From contig JAHJTC010000016.1 of NCBI GenBank assembly GCA_018830105.1, positions 62,001 through 126,000 of the forward strand: a stretch of DNA of 64,000 bases, read 5' to 3'. Below the pieces are notes generated by a model. That model worked only from the letters and a program-made list of their open reading frames with translations, made no database searches and was not told where the DNA came from. The DNA is from Bacteroidota bacterium. GTDB taxonomy: Bacteria > Bacteroidota > Bacteroidia > Bacteroidales > F082. Of the stretch, positions 19,140 through 28,792 are shown one piece after another. How positions within the stretch are numbered: position 1 is the first letter of the stretch; every line of letters starts with the position of its first letter. The position numbers and the translations under genes were made by a program.

Positions 19140-20165
19140 TCATTCTTTAAATTTTAATCGCGTGCCCACCCATACCCTGAATTGCTCAAGTCCAAGTGCA
19201 TAAGCAGATGTTTTAATTGGCGCCAGGGCATCATTAAAGCCGCTTACACCGCCCATTCCGGCGAACCATTTATTGCCGTTGTAGCCGGCAGCAAAACGGG
19301 AAGTCCATAAAAAATAGGCATTGGTTTTACGGTAATGCTTTTCCTCTGTGTGATAGTTGTAATACTGAATAAATGCTCCCGGTAACATGGCAATATTGAC
19401 GTAGAACTTTTTAAAAATAACAACAGAATAGGAATAACCCACAAAAATGCCTGCCATATTTAATTTGCCTCTAACAAGTTCGTCTTGATCAAAAATACCG
19501 TATTCAATAATATAATCATCAGGAATAAGACTTTTATTGGCCCTAAGCCGGTTAAACTGAAATGCAGGAGCAATCAAAAGAGATCCGGAGCTTTTTTTTT
19601 GGTATTCGTTCTGGATATAAGCTGCTCTAAACGAATGTTTTTTATAGTTAGCTACCAGATAAAATATGCCACTCAGGCTTTGTATATCAAGATCGGGTCG
19701 CCAAAATAACTTTTCACCTTCCTGATAATTTGTGATTATTTGGGCTGTATTTTCCAGATAAAATCCCTGATAATTGGCATAGGCTAATTCAGCATTGATC
19801 CAGGAGCCGTAAGCGTTGATGCGCAAGTCAATGGATTGAGATTCGCCATAGCGGTCATTGTTAGCAGAGGCGAAAGGAGATTTAACCGCTAAGCCAAGCC
19901 CGAACCATTTGTAAAAAGCAGCGATTCCCATATGTTGTTGTGTGTTAGGGCGGTAGCTTAAATTCGGTCCGCCCGCAAGCGGGTTAATTTCAAGGTTAAC
20001 GGCTTCGTTCAGGCTGTATATTCTTGCAGTCAGCTGATTTTTATAATCTTTGATATAAACACTATCAACCTGTGCGTTTGCGCTGATAGCAACAAACAGC
20101 AAAACCGCCAGCACAACAAAAAATGGTTTCCTGGCTGTAAGCCTTTGCTTAAATAGAGTACACAT
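19140..20165 (-). CDS. DUF4421 family outer-membrane protein
   Basis: 341 aa exported protein. The signal peptide ends in ISANAQ near residue 32, giving a mature N-terminal Gln. The rest alternates aromatic residues in short strands (AAFYKWFGLGLAVK, YAYLNW-like, AGYNGNKWFAGMGG) and ends in an aromatic-poor strand, as in beta-barrels. It resembles DUF4421, a Bacteroidota family of unknown function. It starts only 4 bp after the preceding gene stops, joining it to the AtpZ/bactofilin segment, where atpB would often be expected. Confidence 0.75.
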   Translation of the reverse strand: MCTLFKQRLTARKPFFVVLAVLLFVAISANAQVDSVYIKDYKNQLTARIYSLNEAVNLEINPLAGGPNLSYRPNTQQHMGIAAFYKWFGLGLAVKSPFASANNDRYGESQSIDLRINAYGSWINAELAYANYQGFYLENTAQIITNYQEGEKLFWRPDLDIQSLSGIFYLVANYKKHSFRAAYIQNEYQKKSSGSLLIAPAFQFNRLRANKSLIPDDYIIEYGIFDQDELVRGKLNMAGIFVGYSYSVVIFKKFYVNIAMLPGAFIQYYNYHTEEKHYRKTNAYFLWTSRFAAGYNGNKWFAGMGGVSGFNDALAPIKTSAYALGLEQFRVWVGTRLKFKE

Positions 20166-20169
20166 TGAA

Positions 20170-20547
20170 TTATTTGGTCACTTTAGAAACTGCAAATACT
20201 TCGAGCGCAGTAAAAAGCAGATAATAGACGAAAAACGTCAGCACAAACGGGATAGTATCAGCCCTATTATACAGCAGATATACCACAATAACAATAAGAT
20301 ACAGCACCAGCTTTAAAAAAGTGGCCAGCATAAAGAAATTGGTAAAACTGCTTAGTTTTTTTTGTTTTGCTTTGATGTAGAGCCCGTAGAGCGAAATGTT
20401 TGTAATCAGAAAAAAGACAAGTAAATAGGGCCATGCAGGGCTTACCCATTCGGCGGGCAATTGGCTGTTGACAATAGATGTAAGGGCTGCAGCTATTGCC
20501 GAAGCGATGAGTAAACGAATTGAAAAACGACGGATATCAGCATTCAT
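20170..20547 (-). CDS. small four-helix membrane protein of the AtpZ segment
   Basis: 125 aa with four hydrophobic segments (about residues 10-26, 38-56, 70-88 and 98-116) and a Lys-rich loop KAKQKKLSS. No characterised family is recognised. It lies 9 bp after atpZ. In many Bacteroidota a protein of this size and topology stands between AtpZ and the ATP synthase a-subunit, so it may assist assembly of the Fo sector like AtpI, but this is inference from position. Confidence 0.7.
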   Translation of the reverse strand: MNADIRRFSIRLLIASAIAAALTSIVNSQLPAEWVSPAWPYLLVFFLITNISLYGLYIKAKQKKLSSFTNFFMLATFLKLVLYLIVIVVYLLYNRADTIPFVLTFFVYYLLFTALEVFAVSKVTK

Positions 20548-20556
20548 TGTAAGTGC

Positions 20557-20775
20557 TTATTTTATAAAATCTTTGATGGCATAATAGATGGCTAAAGCGA
20601 CAGCCGACACAGAAAACAAAACCGTAAATAATGGAAATTCCCATTGGAGCCATTTATCGAGTTGAAAGCCTCCAAAAACACCGGCTAAAATTATAAACAG
20701 CATTTGAAACGCCAGAGAAGAATAGCGTGCGTAAGCATTTAAAGAACCCAATGGCTTATTTTTGTTTTTTTTCAT
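20557..20775 (-). CDS. AtpZ/AtpI family protein
   Basis: 72 aa from the ATG at 20775 (MKKNKNKPLGS); a longer upstream reading lies inside bactofilin and is not likely. Two membrane helices are present, with the family motif GGFQLDKWLQ between them. AtpZ/AtpI proteins are accessory factors of F-type ATP synthase. The start overlaps the bactofilin stop by 20 bp, so the genes are coupled. The core atp genes do not follow. Confidence 0.85.
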   Translation of the reverse strand: MKKNKNKPLGSLNAYARYSSLAFQMLFIILAGVFGGFQLDKWLQWEFPLFTVLFSVSAVALAIYYAIKDFIK

Positions 20776-21133
20776 GCTGAGGCTGTTCATTTTGCAGCAT
20801 CTCACATTTTCCGGTAAACTGCGTTCCCACTTCAATTGAAAGTTTTACGGTGCTTAACTCTCCTTCAAAAACTGCCGTGGCTTTCATGCTGGTGAGCCCT
20901 GCCACCTTGAGATTGGCTTTTACAGTGCCAGAAATATCGGCTTGCTGGCATTCCATCTCTCCTTCAACAAGCCCACTTTGTCCAACGACAATTTTCCCAT
21001 TTGATCGCAAAATACCGATAACAGTACCATCAATACGTATGTCACCGGCAGATTCAATATCACCTTTTATCAGGGTGCCGTTTCCAATCAAATTGCGTGT
21101 TGCAGATTCTACCGCTGCTTTGTTATGCTTCAT
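20756..21133 (-). CDS. bactofilin family cytoskeletal protein
   Basis: 125 aa. The central right-handed beta-helix pattern is clear: short hydrophobic-Gly repeats such as GTLIKGDIESAGDIRIDGTV, VVGQSGLVEGEM and DISGTVKANLKVAG. Bactofilins self-assemble into filaments that position cell-wall and envelope proteins. The C-terminus is short and charged. It lies between porW/sprE and atpZ on one strand, an order I associate with Bacteroidota. Confidence 0.93.
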   Translation of the reverse strand: MKHNKAAVESATRNLIGNGTLIKGDIESAGDIRIDGTVIGILRSNGKIVVGQSGLVEGEMECQQADISGTVKANLKVAGLTSMKATAVFEGELSTVKLSIEVGTQFTGKCEMLQNEQPQHEKKQK

Positions 21134-21209
21134 CAGTTTTGATTAAAAATTTAAGAAAACAAAAATACGGATTTTTGTGCTGAGTTATGCTATTGGCAGC
21201 GAATTGAAA

Positions 21210-23870
21210 TTAAGGAAGCTGTTCCCAAAATAGCTTATACTCTTCCAGGTTTTTGTTGCGATAAAAGATCGGGTAGTTGGAGATAGAAATCGGATAAAGC
21301 TGATAATCAGATTTTTTGATTCCTCCAAGCACATAGTCGGAGCTACTCAGCACTTCAAAATAATCGGAAGCGGCTGCTCTGTTTTCAAAATTTCCAACCG
21401 TAATAAGGGTTTTTTCGTTGTTGAGCATCAGGCTTTTGATCATCAGGCTTTGAATACTGAACTCACTTTTATTAAAATCTGACAGCCTTACTTTGAGAGG
21501 ATCAGTGCGCACATTGGCAGTATTGGCAACAATCATCACCATATACTGCGCATTTGGGTCGTCCTTATAGGGTGAAGGTAGCGCCTCAATTGCTGCTGTT
21601 TCAGTTTCGGGTGGCAAATCCAGTTCAATATTCAGCTCATAAGTTTTGCCGATATTACGCAAAATATCATTGGCCAGAGGTGCCACACTGCTTTGCGGAT
21701 AAGCCTTGATAAGCCTGTCGAGCGCCACGGCCATTGAATCCACCACTTCCAATTTCCCCGAGGCGATGGCGCGCAAAAAGGCAAAACGTGGTATAAGGGC
21801 GGTATCGTTAGGATACAAATCTGAGGCGCGGTCAGCATTCATTACCACCCTAAAATATTGTCCGGCTTTGTAGGCGTCATAAGTGCGTTCATAAAAAACT
21901 TCTGATTCATTTTGTGATTCAGCTTTTTTCAAAAAATAATCTGGATCAAGCAGCACTTGTGCGTAATCAGAATCGGGATATTCTGTGATGATGCGATTTT
22001 TGTAATTATCAGCGATTTCTGTTTCACCCAACGCGCTATGAAGCTTATACAGCGAATACCATGAAGGCAAACGGTACTCGTTTTCAGGATAACGTTCGTT
22101 AAGTTGTTGGTAAGATTCAATCGCTTTTGGTTTATCTTCAAGTCGTTCCATATAAATATATCCTAAGCTATTTAAAGCTTCTGCGATAGCGTTATTTGCC
22201 GAGGCCTGTGCTTCTTCTGTAAGCGGCAAATCTTGCAGATAATATGCCCTGTCGCGCTGTGTAAGTTCTGCTGATGCTGAATCTGCAGGGCTCATGTCTT
22301 CTTCAAAAGCCAAGTCCATCCCGCCTTCATCAAAGCTGATACTTTGCTTATCACTAATTCGCCAGTTGTCTTCAAGCTTTCGGCGGCCCCACTTGCGCAT
22401 AAACTCTGTGTAGCCGTAGCTCAAAGTGTTTGGATTGTAAAAATACCACTCTGTAGATTGTTGCATGGTGTTTTCGCGACCCTGGTTCATGCCGGGCATC
22501 ATGGCCATTTGTTCTTCCATGCGCTCTTGCTCCTGACGCTGTTTTTCTTCTTCAATATAACTGGCAATAAGTTGATCGATGATTTTATTTCTGTCGAGCG
22601 AATCCATTACTGCCAGTTTGAGCAGGCTATCTTGTGTTTGAACAATAACGAGATTTTGCACCAGGTCTTGCAAAACCGAGGCTCTGTTGTTGATGCTGTC
22701 GTAGCCCGGATATTCAAGTGGCAGTGCACTCACAGCAGTGTCGTAGTAGGCCTGGGAAGGCACATATTCATTATTTTCAAATAAGATTCCGGCTACCATC
22801 AAAGATGAGGTGGCTTGCTGGCTTTTGTTGGTAGTGCTTACTGAAACAGATTTTTTCAGAAAGTCGATGGCTGCCGGCTCATCATTTTCTTTGAGCGCAA
22901 TTTCGGCAAGTGCATAATAGATACGATCGCGATACTCTTCGTTTTTCTCGTCGCGAAGCATTTTGTTTAATAATTTTACAATCTGTTTGCTATCGCCCTG
23001 ATCTGCATCAAATGCTTTGGCAAGATTAATACGGGCTTCAAATGCCAGCGTGTATTCAGGATTACGCCTGATTACATCCTTAAACTGCTGCGTAGCTAAT
23101 GCCAGGTTGCCTTCGCGCTCATAAATCTGACCCAAAATAAAAATGGCGCGTGTTTTCAGCTGTTTATCTCTTGTTGCATTAATGCCGCGTTTCAAATGAG
23201 GTATGGCAGCCGTGTAGTTCTCTCTGGCGATATAGTAATCTGCCCACACCAACTCAATGTTTCTGCTCACTTCATCAGGCATTTCGGTGTTTCTAGCTTC
23301 GGCTTCGATGGCTCGCAGCATAGGCTCGGCTTTTTCATATTGCTCAAGCTGGATGTATGTTTTTGCCAGCCAGAGGTTTGCGGTGTTACTGATGTCGTTG
23401 TAGCTATATTGGCTGGCAACGAAATCAAATGTACGGCGGGCGCTGATATAATCTTGTTTGTAGAAATGAGCCTTACCCATCATCAGGTAGCTGTCGTCGA
23501 TCCAGCGCACGCGTTCCCTGTTGCCAAATTTCATCGAATGCCGTTGCACCCCGATTGAGCCTTTTTGAATCGCCCTGTCCATGGGCTGATAGATGCGCTG
23601 TGCATCGCTTTTTTTACCGTAATTATACACCCGTAACACCTGAAGATAGTCGTCAACAACACTGGTCTTCAAATCCTTAACGCCTTGTTTTAGGCTCTCG
23701 TTCCCGTTCCAATACACATTGTATTTGCTGGTGACGTTATGGTAAGCACGACGTGTCCAGGTGTTTTTTTTGGTCGAGCAGCCACCCAGGATCAGCAGTG
23801 TGAGCATCACAGCCAATAAGCGCAATAAACTACTGTAATTTTTCAACTCTTTCAACTGTTTAAATACCAT
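21210..23870 (-). CDS. porW: type IX secretion system periplasmic lipoprotein PorW/SprE
   Basis: 886 aa lipoprotein with lipobox LILGGC (Cys31). The segment after it, STKKNTWTRRAYHNVTSKYN, and then YWNGNESLKQG are highly typical of PorW/SprE. TPR repeats fill residues 120-420 and 575-700 (for example ANLWLAKTYIQLEQYEKAEP and LGYIYMERLEDKPKAIESYQ), with a Met/Gln-rich insert at about 440-470. The C-terminal about 100 residues look like a small folded domain (LITVGNFENRAAASDYFEVL). It is needed for T9SS secretion and gliding in studied species, and the core T9SS operon lies about 5 kb away. Confidence 0.9.
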   Translation of the reverse strand: MVFKQLKELKNYSSLLRLLAVMLTLLILGGCSTKKNTWTRRAYHNVTSKYNVYWNGNESLKQGVKDLKTSVVDDYLQVLRVYNYGKKSDAQRIYQPMDRAIQKGSIGVQRHSMKFGNRERVRWIDDSYLMMGKAHFYKQDYISARRTFDFVASQYSYNDISNTANLWLAKTYIQLEQYEKAEPMLRAIEAEARNTEMPDEVSRNIELVWADYYIARENYTAAIPHLKRGINATRDKQLKTRAIFILGQIYEREGNLALATQQFKDVIRRNPEYTLAFEARINLAKAFDADQGDSKQIVKLLNKMLRDEKNEEYRDRIYYALAEIALKENDEPAAIDFLKKSVSVSTTNKSQQATSSLMVAGILFENNEYVPSQAYYDTAVSALPLEYPGYDSINNRASVLQDLVQNLVIVQTQDSLLKLAVMDSLDRNKIIDQLIASYIEEEKQRQEQERMEEQMAMMPGMNQGRENTMQQSTEWYFYNPNTLSYGYTEFMRKWGRRKLEDNWRISDKQSISFDEGGMDLAFEEDMSPADSASAELTQRDRAYYLQDLPLTEEAQASANNAIAEALNSLGYIYMERLEDKPKAIESYQQLNERYPENEYRLPSWYSLYKLHSALGETEIADNYKNRIITEYPDSDYAQVLLDPDYFLKKAESQNESEVFYERTYDAYKAGQYFRVVMNADRASDLYPNDTALIPRFAFLRAIASGKLEVVDSMAVALDRLIKAYPQSSVAPLANDILRNIGKTYELNIELDLPPETETAAIEALPSPYKDDPNAQYMVMIVANTANVRTDPLKVRLSDFNKSEFSIQSLMIKSLMLNNEKTLITVGNFENRAAASDYFEVLSSSDYVLGGIKKSDYQLYPISISNYPIFYRNKNLEEYKLFWEQLP

Positions 23871-24162
23871 AACTCATTTTAGGAGGAAATATTATTTTTT
23901 TGCACCCTCAGCAACAAAGTAATTAACAAAGTGTCATCAACACTGAAGCATGCAAAAGTAAACAAATCAGGTTTTATCTTAAACTTCAACTCGGAATAGT
24001 GAGCGTTTTATTGCAGTAAAAAATTCGCAAAGCACGTAATTCCAAATGCAAAGTCAGTAAGGCTGCTATCGGATACGATGGACAGACACCAGATAGCTGC
24101 GGCATTTTTTAATAGGGTGCTGTTATAAATTGCTACTTTTGTGCGAACGAATTCATTGATTC

Positions 24163-25053
24163 ATGGCTATTCCAAAAAAGGAAAAATGGTATCGTAAGCT
24201 GCGTCACAAGTATCGTCTGGTGATTTTCCATGACGAAACTTTCGAGGAGAAGATCAGTTTCAGGCTCAGTCGGCTGAATGTTTTTGTGACACTGGTGAGT
24301 TTGATGGTGGTGCTGGTTTTTGTGACAAGCTATATTATCGCATTTACATCTCTGCGCGAATATATTCCCGGTTACACGGATATCAGACTCAATCAGCGTA
24401 TTTATGATATTGAAAGCAGGGCAGATTCTCTTGAAAGGGTTTTTCAGCAGAAAGACCGCTATATCGCAAATATCAAACGCATCGTTGAAGGCTATGATGC
24501 TGAGCAGGATAGCTTGGATGCAATTGGTTTGCAAGTAAATACAGGTGTTTCAGCCATCGATACTATTGATTATGTGCGATCAGAAGAGGACAGCTTGCTG
24601 CGGCTCGAATTCGAGTCGGCCGAACGCTTCAATCTGTATGATCAAAATAATATAATGCCTGAAAGCCAGCGGCGAACCATGAAAGTTGCCAATTTTTTTA
24701 TCCCGCTAAAAGGCACGATTACCAATCCTTTTGATCCGCTGAACAAACATTTTGGAGTGGATATTGTGGCCAAAAGTAATGATGCGGTAAAGGCAACGCT
24801 GGAAGGCACAGTTATTTTTGCTTCATGGACTCCCGACAAGGGGTATATATTAGGTGTGCAGCATGGCGGCAATTTTTTTTCGGTGTATAAACACAATGCC
24901 GTATTGCTCAAAAAGGAAGGTGATTTTGTGAAGGCAGGCGAAGCTATAGCTATTGTTGGTGATTCAGGCGAATTAAGCACCGGTCCGCACCTGCATTTTG
25001 AGCTCTGGTTTAATGGTGTACCCATCAACCCCACCGAATATCTCTCCTTTTGA
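24163..25053 (+). CDS. M23 family metallopeptidase, membrane-anchored
   Basis: 296 aa. A single transmembrane helix at about residues 39-61 is followed by a periplasmic coiled coil (about 78-120) and a C-terminal LytM/M23 domain. Zinc ligands are H196 and D200 (KHFGVD), and H276 with H278 in GPHLHFEL; H244 is also in place, so it is probably active. M23 enzymes cut peptidoglycan cross-bridges, and the membrane-anchored coiled-coil form often acts in division or elongation. The gene is divergent from porW/sprE. Confidence 0.92.
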   Translation: MAIPKKEKWYRKLRHKYRLVIFHDETFEEKISFRLSRLNVFVTLVSLMVVLVFVTSYIIAFTSLREYIPGYTDIRLNQRIYDIESRADSLERVFQQKDRYIANIKRIVEGYDAEQDSLDAIGLQVNTGVSAIDTIDYVRSEEDSLLRLEFESAERFNLYDQNNIMPESQRRTMKVANFFIPLKGTITNPFDPLNKHFGVDIVAKSNDAVKATLEGTVIFASWTPDKGYILGVQHGGNFFSVYKHNAVLLKKEGDFVKAGEAIAIVGDSGELSTGPHLHFELWFNGVPINPTEYLSF

Positions 25054-25222
25054 TTAAAGGTTAAATTTCAAATGTATAGTGCTTCCTTAAGCGCTCGAAT
25101 GCATTATTTTTTGTAATCTTGCAGCGCGAAAATTATGAACATATGCACCGGTATGCTGTTATGTTTGTCGTTTTGTCATTCCCTTTTTTATTAATAGCGC
25201 TATCGTAAGTTGAAATAAGCAC

Positions 25223-26551
25223 ATGGAAGTATTTATAAAGATTGTTCAGCTCTTATTGAGTCTCTCAATTTTAGTTATTGTACACGAATTTGGTCATTTT
25301 GCAGCCGCAAAGATTTTTAAGACCCGTGTCGAGAAGTTTTATCTCTTTTTTAATCCCTGGTTTTCCATTTTTAAGTTTCGTTTTAAAGGCACCGAATATG
25401 GCCTGGGTTGGCTGCCGCTGGGGGGTTATGTAAAAATTTCGGGAATGATTGATGAGTCGATGGACAAAGAGGCGATGAAGCAACCTCCGCAGGATTGGGA
25501 GTTTCGCTCCAAGCCGGCCTGGCAGCGACTGATAATTATGCTGGGTGGTGTTACCATGAATGTGGTGCTCGCTTTTATCATATATATAGGTATGTTGTCG
25601 TTTTATGGCGAACAATATTTGCCCACTTCAGAAGCTAACCGTTATGGAATTGCTGTAGACAGTCTTGCCCGCGAATTTGGATTACGGAATGGCGATAAAA
25701 TATTGGCAGTGGATGGTGAGTATATCGAAGACTTTAATAAAATTCCAATCACCATTATCCTTGAAAATGCGCGCAGCATTGAGGTAGAGCGTAATGGTCG
25801 CAAACAAAATATTGAGCTGCCGCAAGATGCTGTTGGCAGACTGGTGAAACATGATTCACCTCTTTTTATGTCAGTTCGTATTCCGTTTATCGCGGAGACT
25901 TTTCCGGAACAATCAGCTGCCCGTGATGCCGGTATGCAATCAGGTGACACTATTTTGGGAATCAACGGTGCGTCGATGAAATATTATCAGGATTTCAGAG
26001 AAGGAATACAAGGCTATAAAGATCAGATGGTTTTTGTTGATGTGAAGCGGGGCAACGACACCCTTGCTTTGGCAATGCTGGTGCCCGAAGAAGGTCTTAT
26101 TGGAGTTTATCCGCGCCGGCAACTTGACGATTTCTTTGCATTCAACGAAAAATCTTATAATATTATCGAAGCTGTTCCGGCGGGCATGAAAAAAACCATT
26201 GATGGTATCGGAGGTTATCTGAAGCAGCTTAAGTTGCTCGTTTCTCCCGAAGTTAAAGCCTACGAAAGCGTTGGCGGATTTATTGCGATAGGATCCATTT
26301 TCCCGGCCGAATTCCATTGGGAAAGCTTTTGGAGATTAACAGCTTTTCTGTCTATCATGCTGGCGGTGTTGAACCTTCTGCCAATTCCTGCACTCGACGG
26401 CGGCCATGTGATGTTTTTGTTCTATGAAATTATTGCCGGCCGCAAACCCAGTGACCGTTTTATGGAAGTGGCGCAAATTGTAGGTATGGTGCTGCTGTTC
26501 AGCCTGCTTATTTTTGCCAATGGCAATGATGTCATAAAACTGTTCAGGTAA
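25223..26551 (+). CDS. rseP: RIP metalloprotease (site-2 protease, RseP family)
   Basis: 442 aa inner-membrane zinc protease. The zinc motif HEFGH is at residues 21-25 in the first helix and the third ligand is the Asp of NLLPIPALDGGHV near the C-terminus. Two PDZ domains lie between (around RNGDKILAVDGEYI and MQSGDTILGINGASM). The enzyme releases membrane-bound anti-sigma factors and cleaves signal-peptide remnants. No anti-sigma gene is adjacent. It is full length. Confidence 0.94.
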   Translation: MEVFIKIVQLLLSLSILVIVHEFGHFAAAKIFKTRVEKFYLFFNPWFSIFKFRFKGTEYGLGWLPLGGYVKISGMIDESMDKEAMKQPPQDWEFRSKPAWQRLIIMLGGVTMNVVLAFIIYIGMLSFYGEQYLPTSEANRYGIAVDSLAREFGLRNGDKILAVDGEYIEDFNKIPITIILENARSIEVERNGRKQNIELPQDAVGRLVKHDSPLFMSVRIPFIAETFPEQSAARDAGMQSGDTILGINGASMKYYQDFREGIQGYKDQMVFVDVKRGNDTLALAMLVPEEGLIGVYPRRQLDDFFAFNEKSYNIIEAVPAGMKKTIDGIGGYLKQLKLLVSPEVKAYESVGGFIAIGSIFPAEFHWESFWRLTAFLSIMLAVLNLLPIPALDGGHVMFLFYEIIAGRKPSDRFMEVAQIVGMVLLFSLLIFANGNDVIKLFR

Positions 26552-26577
26552 ACACTCACTTTTTGGACAAACACTAA

Positions 26578-27471
26578 TTATTGTTTGATTTTTTCTTCTA
26601 ATGAGCGAAAACCTTTGCCCAATGTTTCTGAAGCATTCAGGCTCACCATAAAGGCTTTGGGGTCGATGTCGTGAATAAACTCCTGCAGCATCGACAGTTC
26701 GCGCCGGTTGAGTACAACAAAAATCAGAGGTCTTGAGCTCCCGTTGAAAAGGCCTTCGGCTTCAATTAAAGTAGCGCCACGTTTGTAATCCTGTATTATT
26801 TTCTTGCAGATTATGTCGTGCTGCTGCGATATAATAAAGGCTACTTTTTCAACATGTAAACCCTCAAGCAGTCCATCGATAGTTTTTCCCATCACAAAGA
26901 TTGCAATAAGTGAATAAAGCGGGATAGCCCAATCGGCAAAGGCGATCGTGCCTATCAGTACAATAGCAGAATCTACCAGCATCATAAGCTGCCCCAGTGG
27001 CCGTCCTGTCCATTTTCCTAACATCATGGCCATCACATCGGTGCCTCCGCAAGTAGCTTTTGCCTTAAAAAATAGCCCAACACCAAGCCCAATAATGGCT
27101 CCGCCAAATATTGCTGATACCAGAGGATCATCATTTAGCAAGGCCGTACTGCCCCAAAGCCATGCCATACCATCAATAAATGCTGAGGTAAGCATGAAAC
27201 CGGTGACTGTTTTAGCACCAAATCTTGGGCCTAAAACCTTAATACCGATAAGTGTTAGCGGGATATTGAATAGCAGGGCAACAAGCCCGACCGGTGTTCC
27301 GAAACTATGATGTAAGATGATTGAAATGCCATAAACCCCTCCGGGAACTATTTTGTGTGGTGTTATAAAAAAGGTGTAACCGGTAGCAATAAGCAAAGCA
27401 CCAATAAATATAAGACTGTAAGCGCGAAACCAGGCTTTGGAAAAAATCTTGTGCTTTACGACGAAGGCCAT
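26578..27471 (-). CDS. YitT family membrane protein (copy 2 of a tandem pair)
   Basis: 297 aa. Five to six hydrophobic segments in the first 200 residues contain the family patterns GGVYGISIILHH, GGAIIGLGVGLFFKAKATCGGTD and LIAIFVMGKTIDGLLEG. The C-terminal DUF2179 domain ends with FIHDIDPKAFMVSLNASETLGKGF. Function is unknown; transport is usually suspected. The neighbour at 27474 is a close paralogue of identical length, and only 2 bp separate them, so this is an in-operon tandem duplication. Confidence 0.9.
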   Translation of the reverse strand: MAFVVKHKIFSKAWFRAYSLIFIGALLIATGYTFFITPHKIVPGGVYGISIILHHSFGTPVGLVALLFNIPLTLIGIKVLGPRFGAKTVTGFMLTSAFIDGMAWLWGSTALLNDDPLVSAIFGGAIIGLGVGLFFKAKATCGGTDVMAMMLGKWTGRPLGQLMMLVDSAIVLIGTIAFADWAIPLYSLIAIFVMGKTIDGLLEGLHVEKVAFIISQQHDIICKKIIQDYKRGATLIEAEGLFNGSSRPLIFVVLNRRELSMLQEFIHDIDPKAFMVSLNASETLGKGFRSLEEKIKQ

Positions 27472-27473
27472 GG

Positions 27474-28367
27474 TTAGTCAGCAAGTTTTTCGCGAAGCGA
27501 TTTAAAACCTTCTCCTAAAATCTCATTGGCATTGATTACCGTTACAAAGGCTTTTGGGTCTATGGAGTGAATAAAATCCTGAAGCATAGCGAGTTCCCTG
27601 CGGTTTACAACGGTAAAAATAAGCGTCTTATCATCACCGTTATACATTCCTTTGCCGTGAATATAAGTGCCGCCACGATTCAGGTCATCAATAATCTTGG
27701 TTCTGATTTCTTCATATTTATCACTGATGATAAAGAGCGTTTTGTCGTAATCGACACCTTGCAGGATGGTATCGATAACCTTTCCGGTGATATAAATCAC
27801 GATGAGTGAATACAATGGAATGCGCCAATCCTGAAAAACAAGCAAGCCAACAAGCACAATAGCCGAATCGACGTAAATGAGCAGCATGCCAACGGGAAGT
27901 TTTGTATAGCGGCTGAGTATCATGGCAATGATATCGGTGCCCCCGGAAGTGGCCTTGGATTTAAAAATCATCCCTAATCCAACACCTAAGAATACGCCCC
28001 CAAAAATAGCACTCAACAAGGGTTCATCTGCAACAAGCGGATCCTGGCCATAAATATAGGTGATGCCATCAACAAAAAATGCGGTGAACAAAAATCCCAC
28101 AACAGTTTTATAGCCAAATCGCGGCCCCAAAACTTTTATGCCGAGTATAGTTAGCGGTATATCCATCATCAGCGCAGTTAGGCCCACCGGCGATCCCAAC
28201 ATATAATGGATTACGATGGCGATACCGTAAACGCCTCCCGGAACTATTTTATAAGGCGTGATAAACAAAACAAAGCCCGATGCCAGGATGAAAGAGCCAA
28301 TAATTATAAGTGAGTAATTGATGATCCACTTTTTAGAAAAAACCTTGTCCTTTTGAATGAAAGCCAT
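27474..28367 (-). CDS. YitT family membrane protein (copy 1 of a tandem pair)
   Basis: 297 aa from the ATG at 28367 (MAFIQKDKVFSKKW), chosen because it aligns exactly with the paralogue's start; ten extra codons upstream are open but unlikely. Same helix pattern and DUF2179 end as copy 2, with FKSKATSGGTDIIAMIL and VDTILQGVDYDKTLFIIS. The two copies differ widely at the third codon position but keep length and motifs, suggesting an old duplication rather than a recent one. Confidence 0.9.
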   Translation of the reverse strand: MAFIQKDKVFSKKWIINYSLIIIGSFILASGFVLFITPYKIVPGGVYGIAIVIHYMLGSPVGLTALMMDIPLTILGIKVLGPRFGYKTVVGFLFTAFFVDGITYIYGQDPLVADEPLLSAIFGGVFLGVGLGMIFKSKATSGGTDIIAMILSRYTKLPVGMLLIYVDSAIVLVGLLVFQDWRIPLYSLIVIYITGKVIDTILQGVDYDKTLFIISDKYEEIRTKIIDDLNRGGTYIHGKGMYNGDDKTLIFTVVNRRELAMLQDFIHSIDPKAFVTVINANEILGEGFKSLREKLAD

Positions 28368-28792
28368 GACTGAAGTGTTTTTGAAAATGAGCCGCAAAAG
28401 TACATGATTTTTCTTGGTCCTTATTCGATTTTATAAAACAAAAGCCATCCCCCTATACCTGTTATAAGGCTTGTTTTGGATAGAAATGAGATTGTTTTGT
28501 TCTCCTATTTATTATCCTGTGAAAGGCAATAAATGAACAATATTTCTCTTCAAATTGACGCAGCAGGCAATAAATATTCGTTTTTATTGTTTTCGTTTCA
28601 AAGGATTAAAAGGGGATAGGCACAATGATTTAGGGAACACTCATTTCAAAGAAAGCTGTTGAGGTGGATTGGAAATTGATGAATGAACAAGCTGAATGAA
28701 GTCGCATTCTCCAAAAAATACAGCAATCGATAAAGAGTTTCATAGAAAATTAGTACTTTAGCCCAATCAAAATAATCTTGTTTAAACGATTA
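28368..28792. other. intergenic region between yitT and porP
   Basis: The genes on either side are divergent, so both promoters must be here. I see no gene. An imperfect hairpin is possible at about 28435-28477: AAAACA and AAGCC on the left face GGCTTGTTTT on the right, with a two-base bulge. No other structure stands out. Confidence 0.4.

Noticed and set aside
24133..24534. 133-codon open frame on the minus strand
   Set aside because: It overlaps the M23 gene's start and transmembrane region on the other strand and has no motif or plausible ribosome site.
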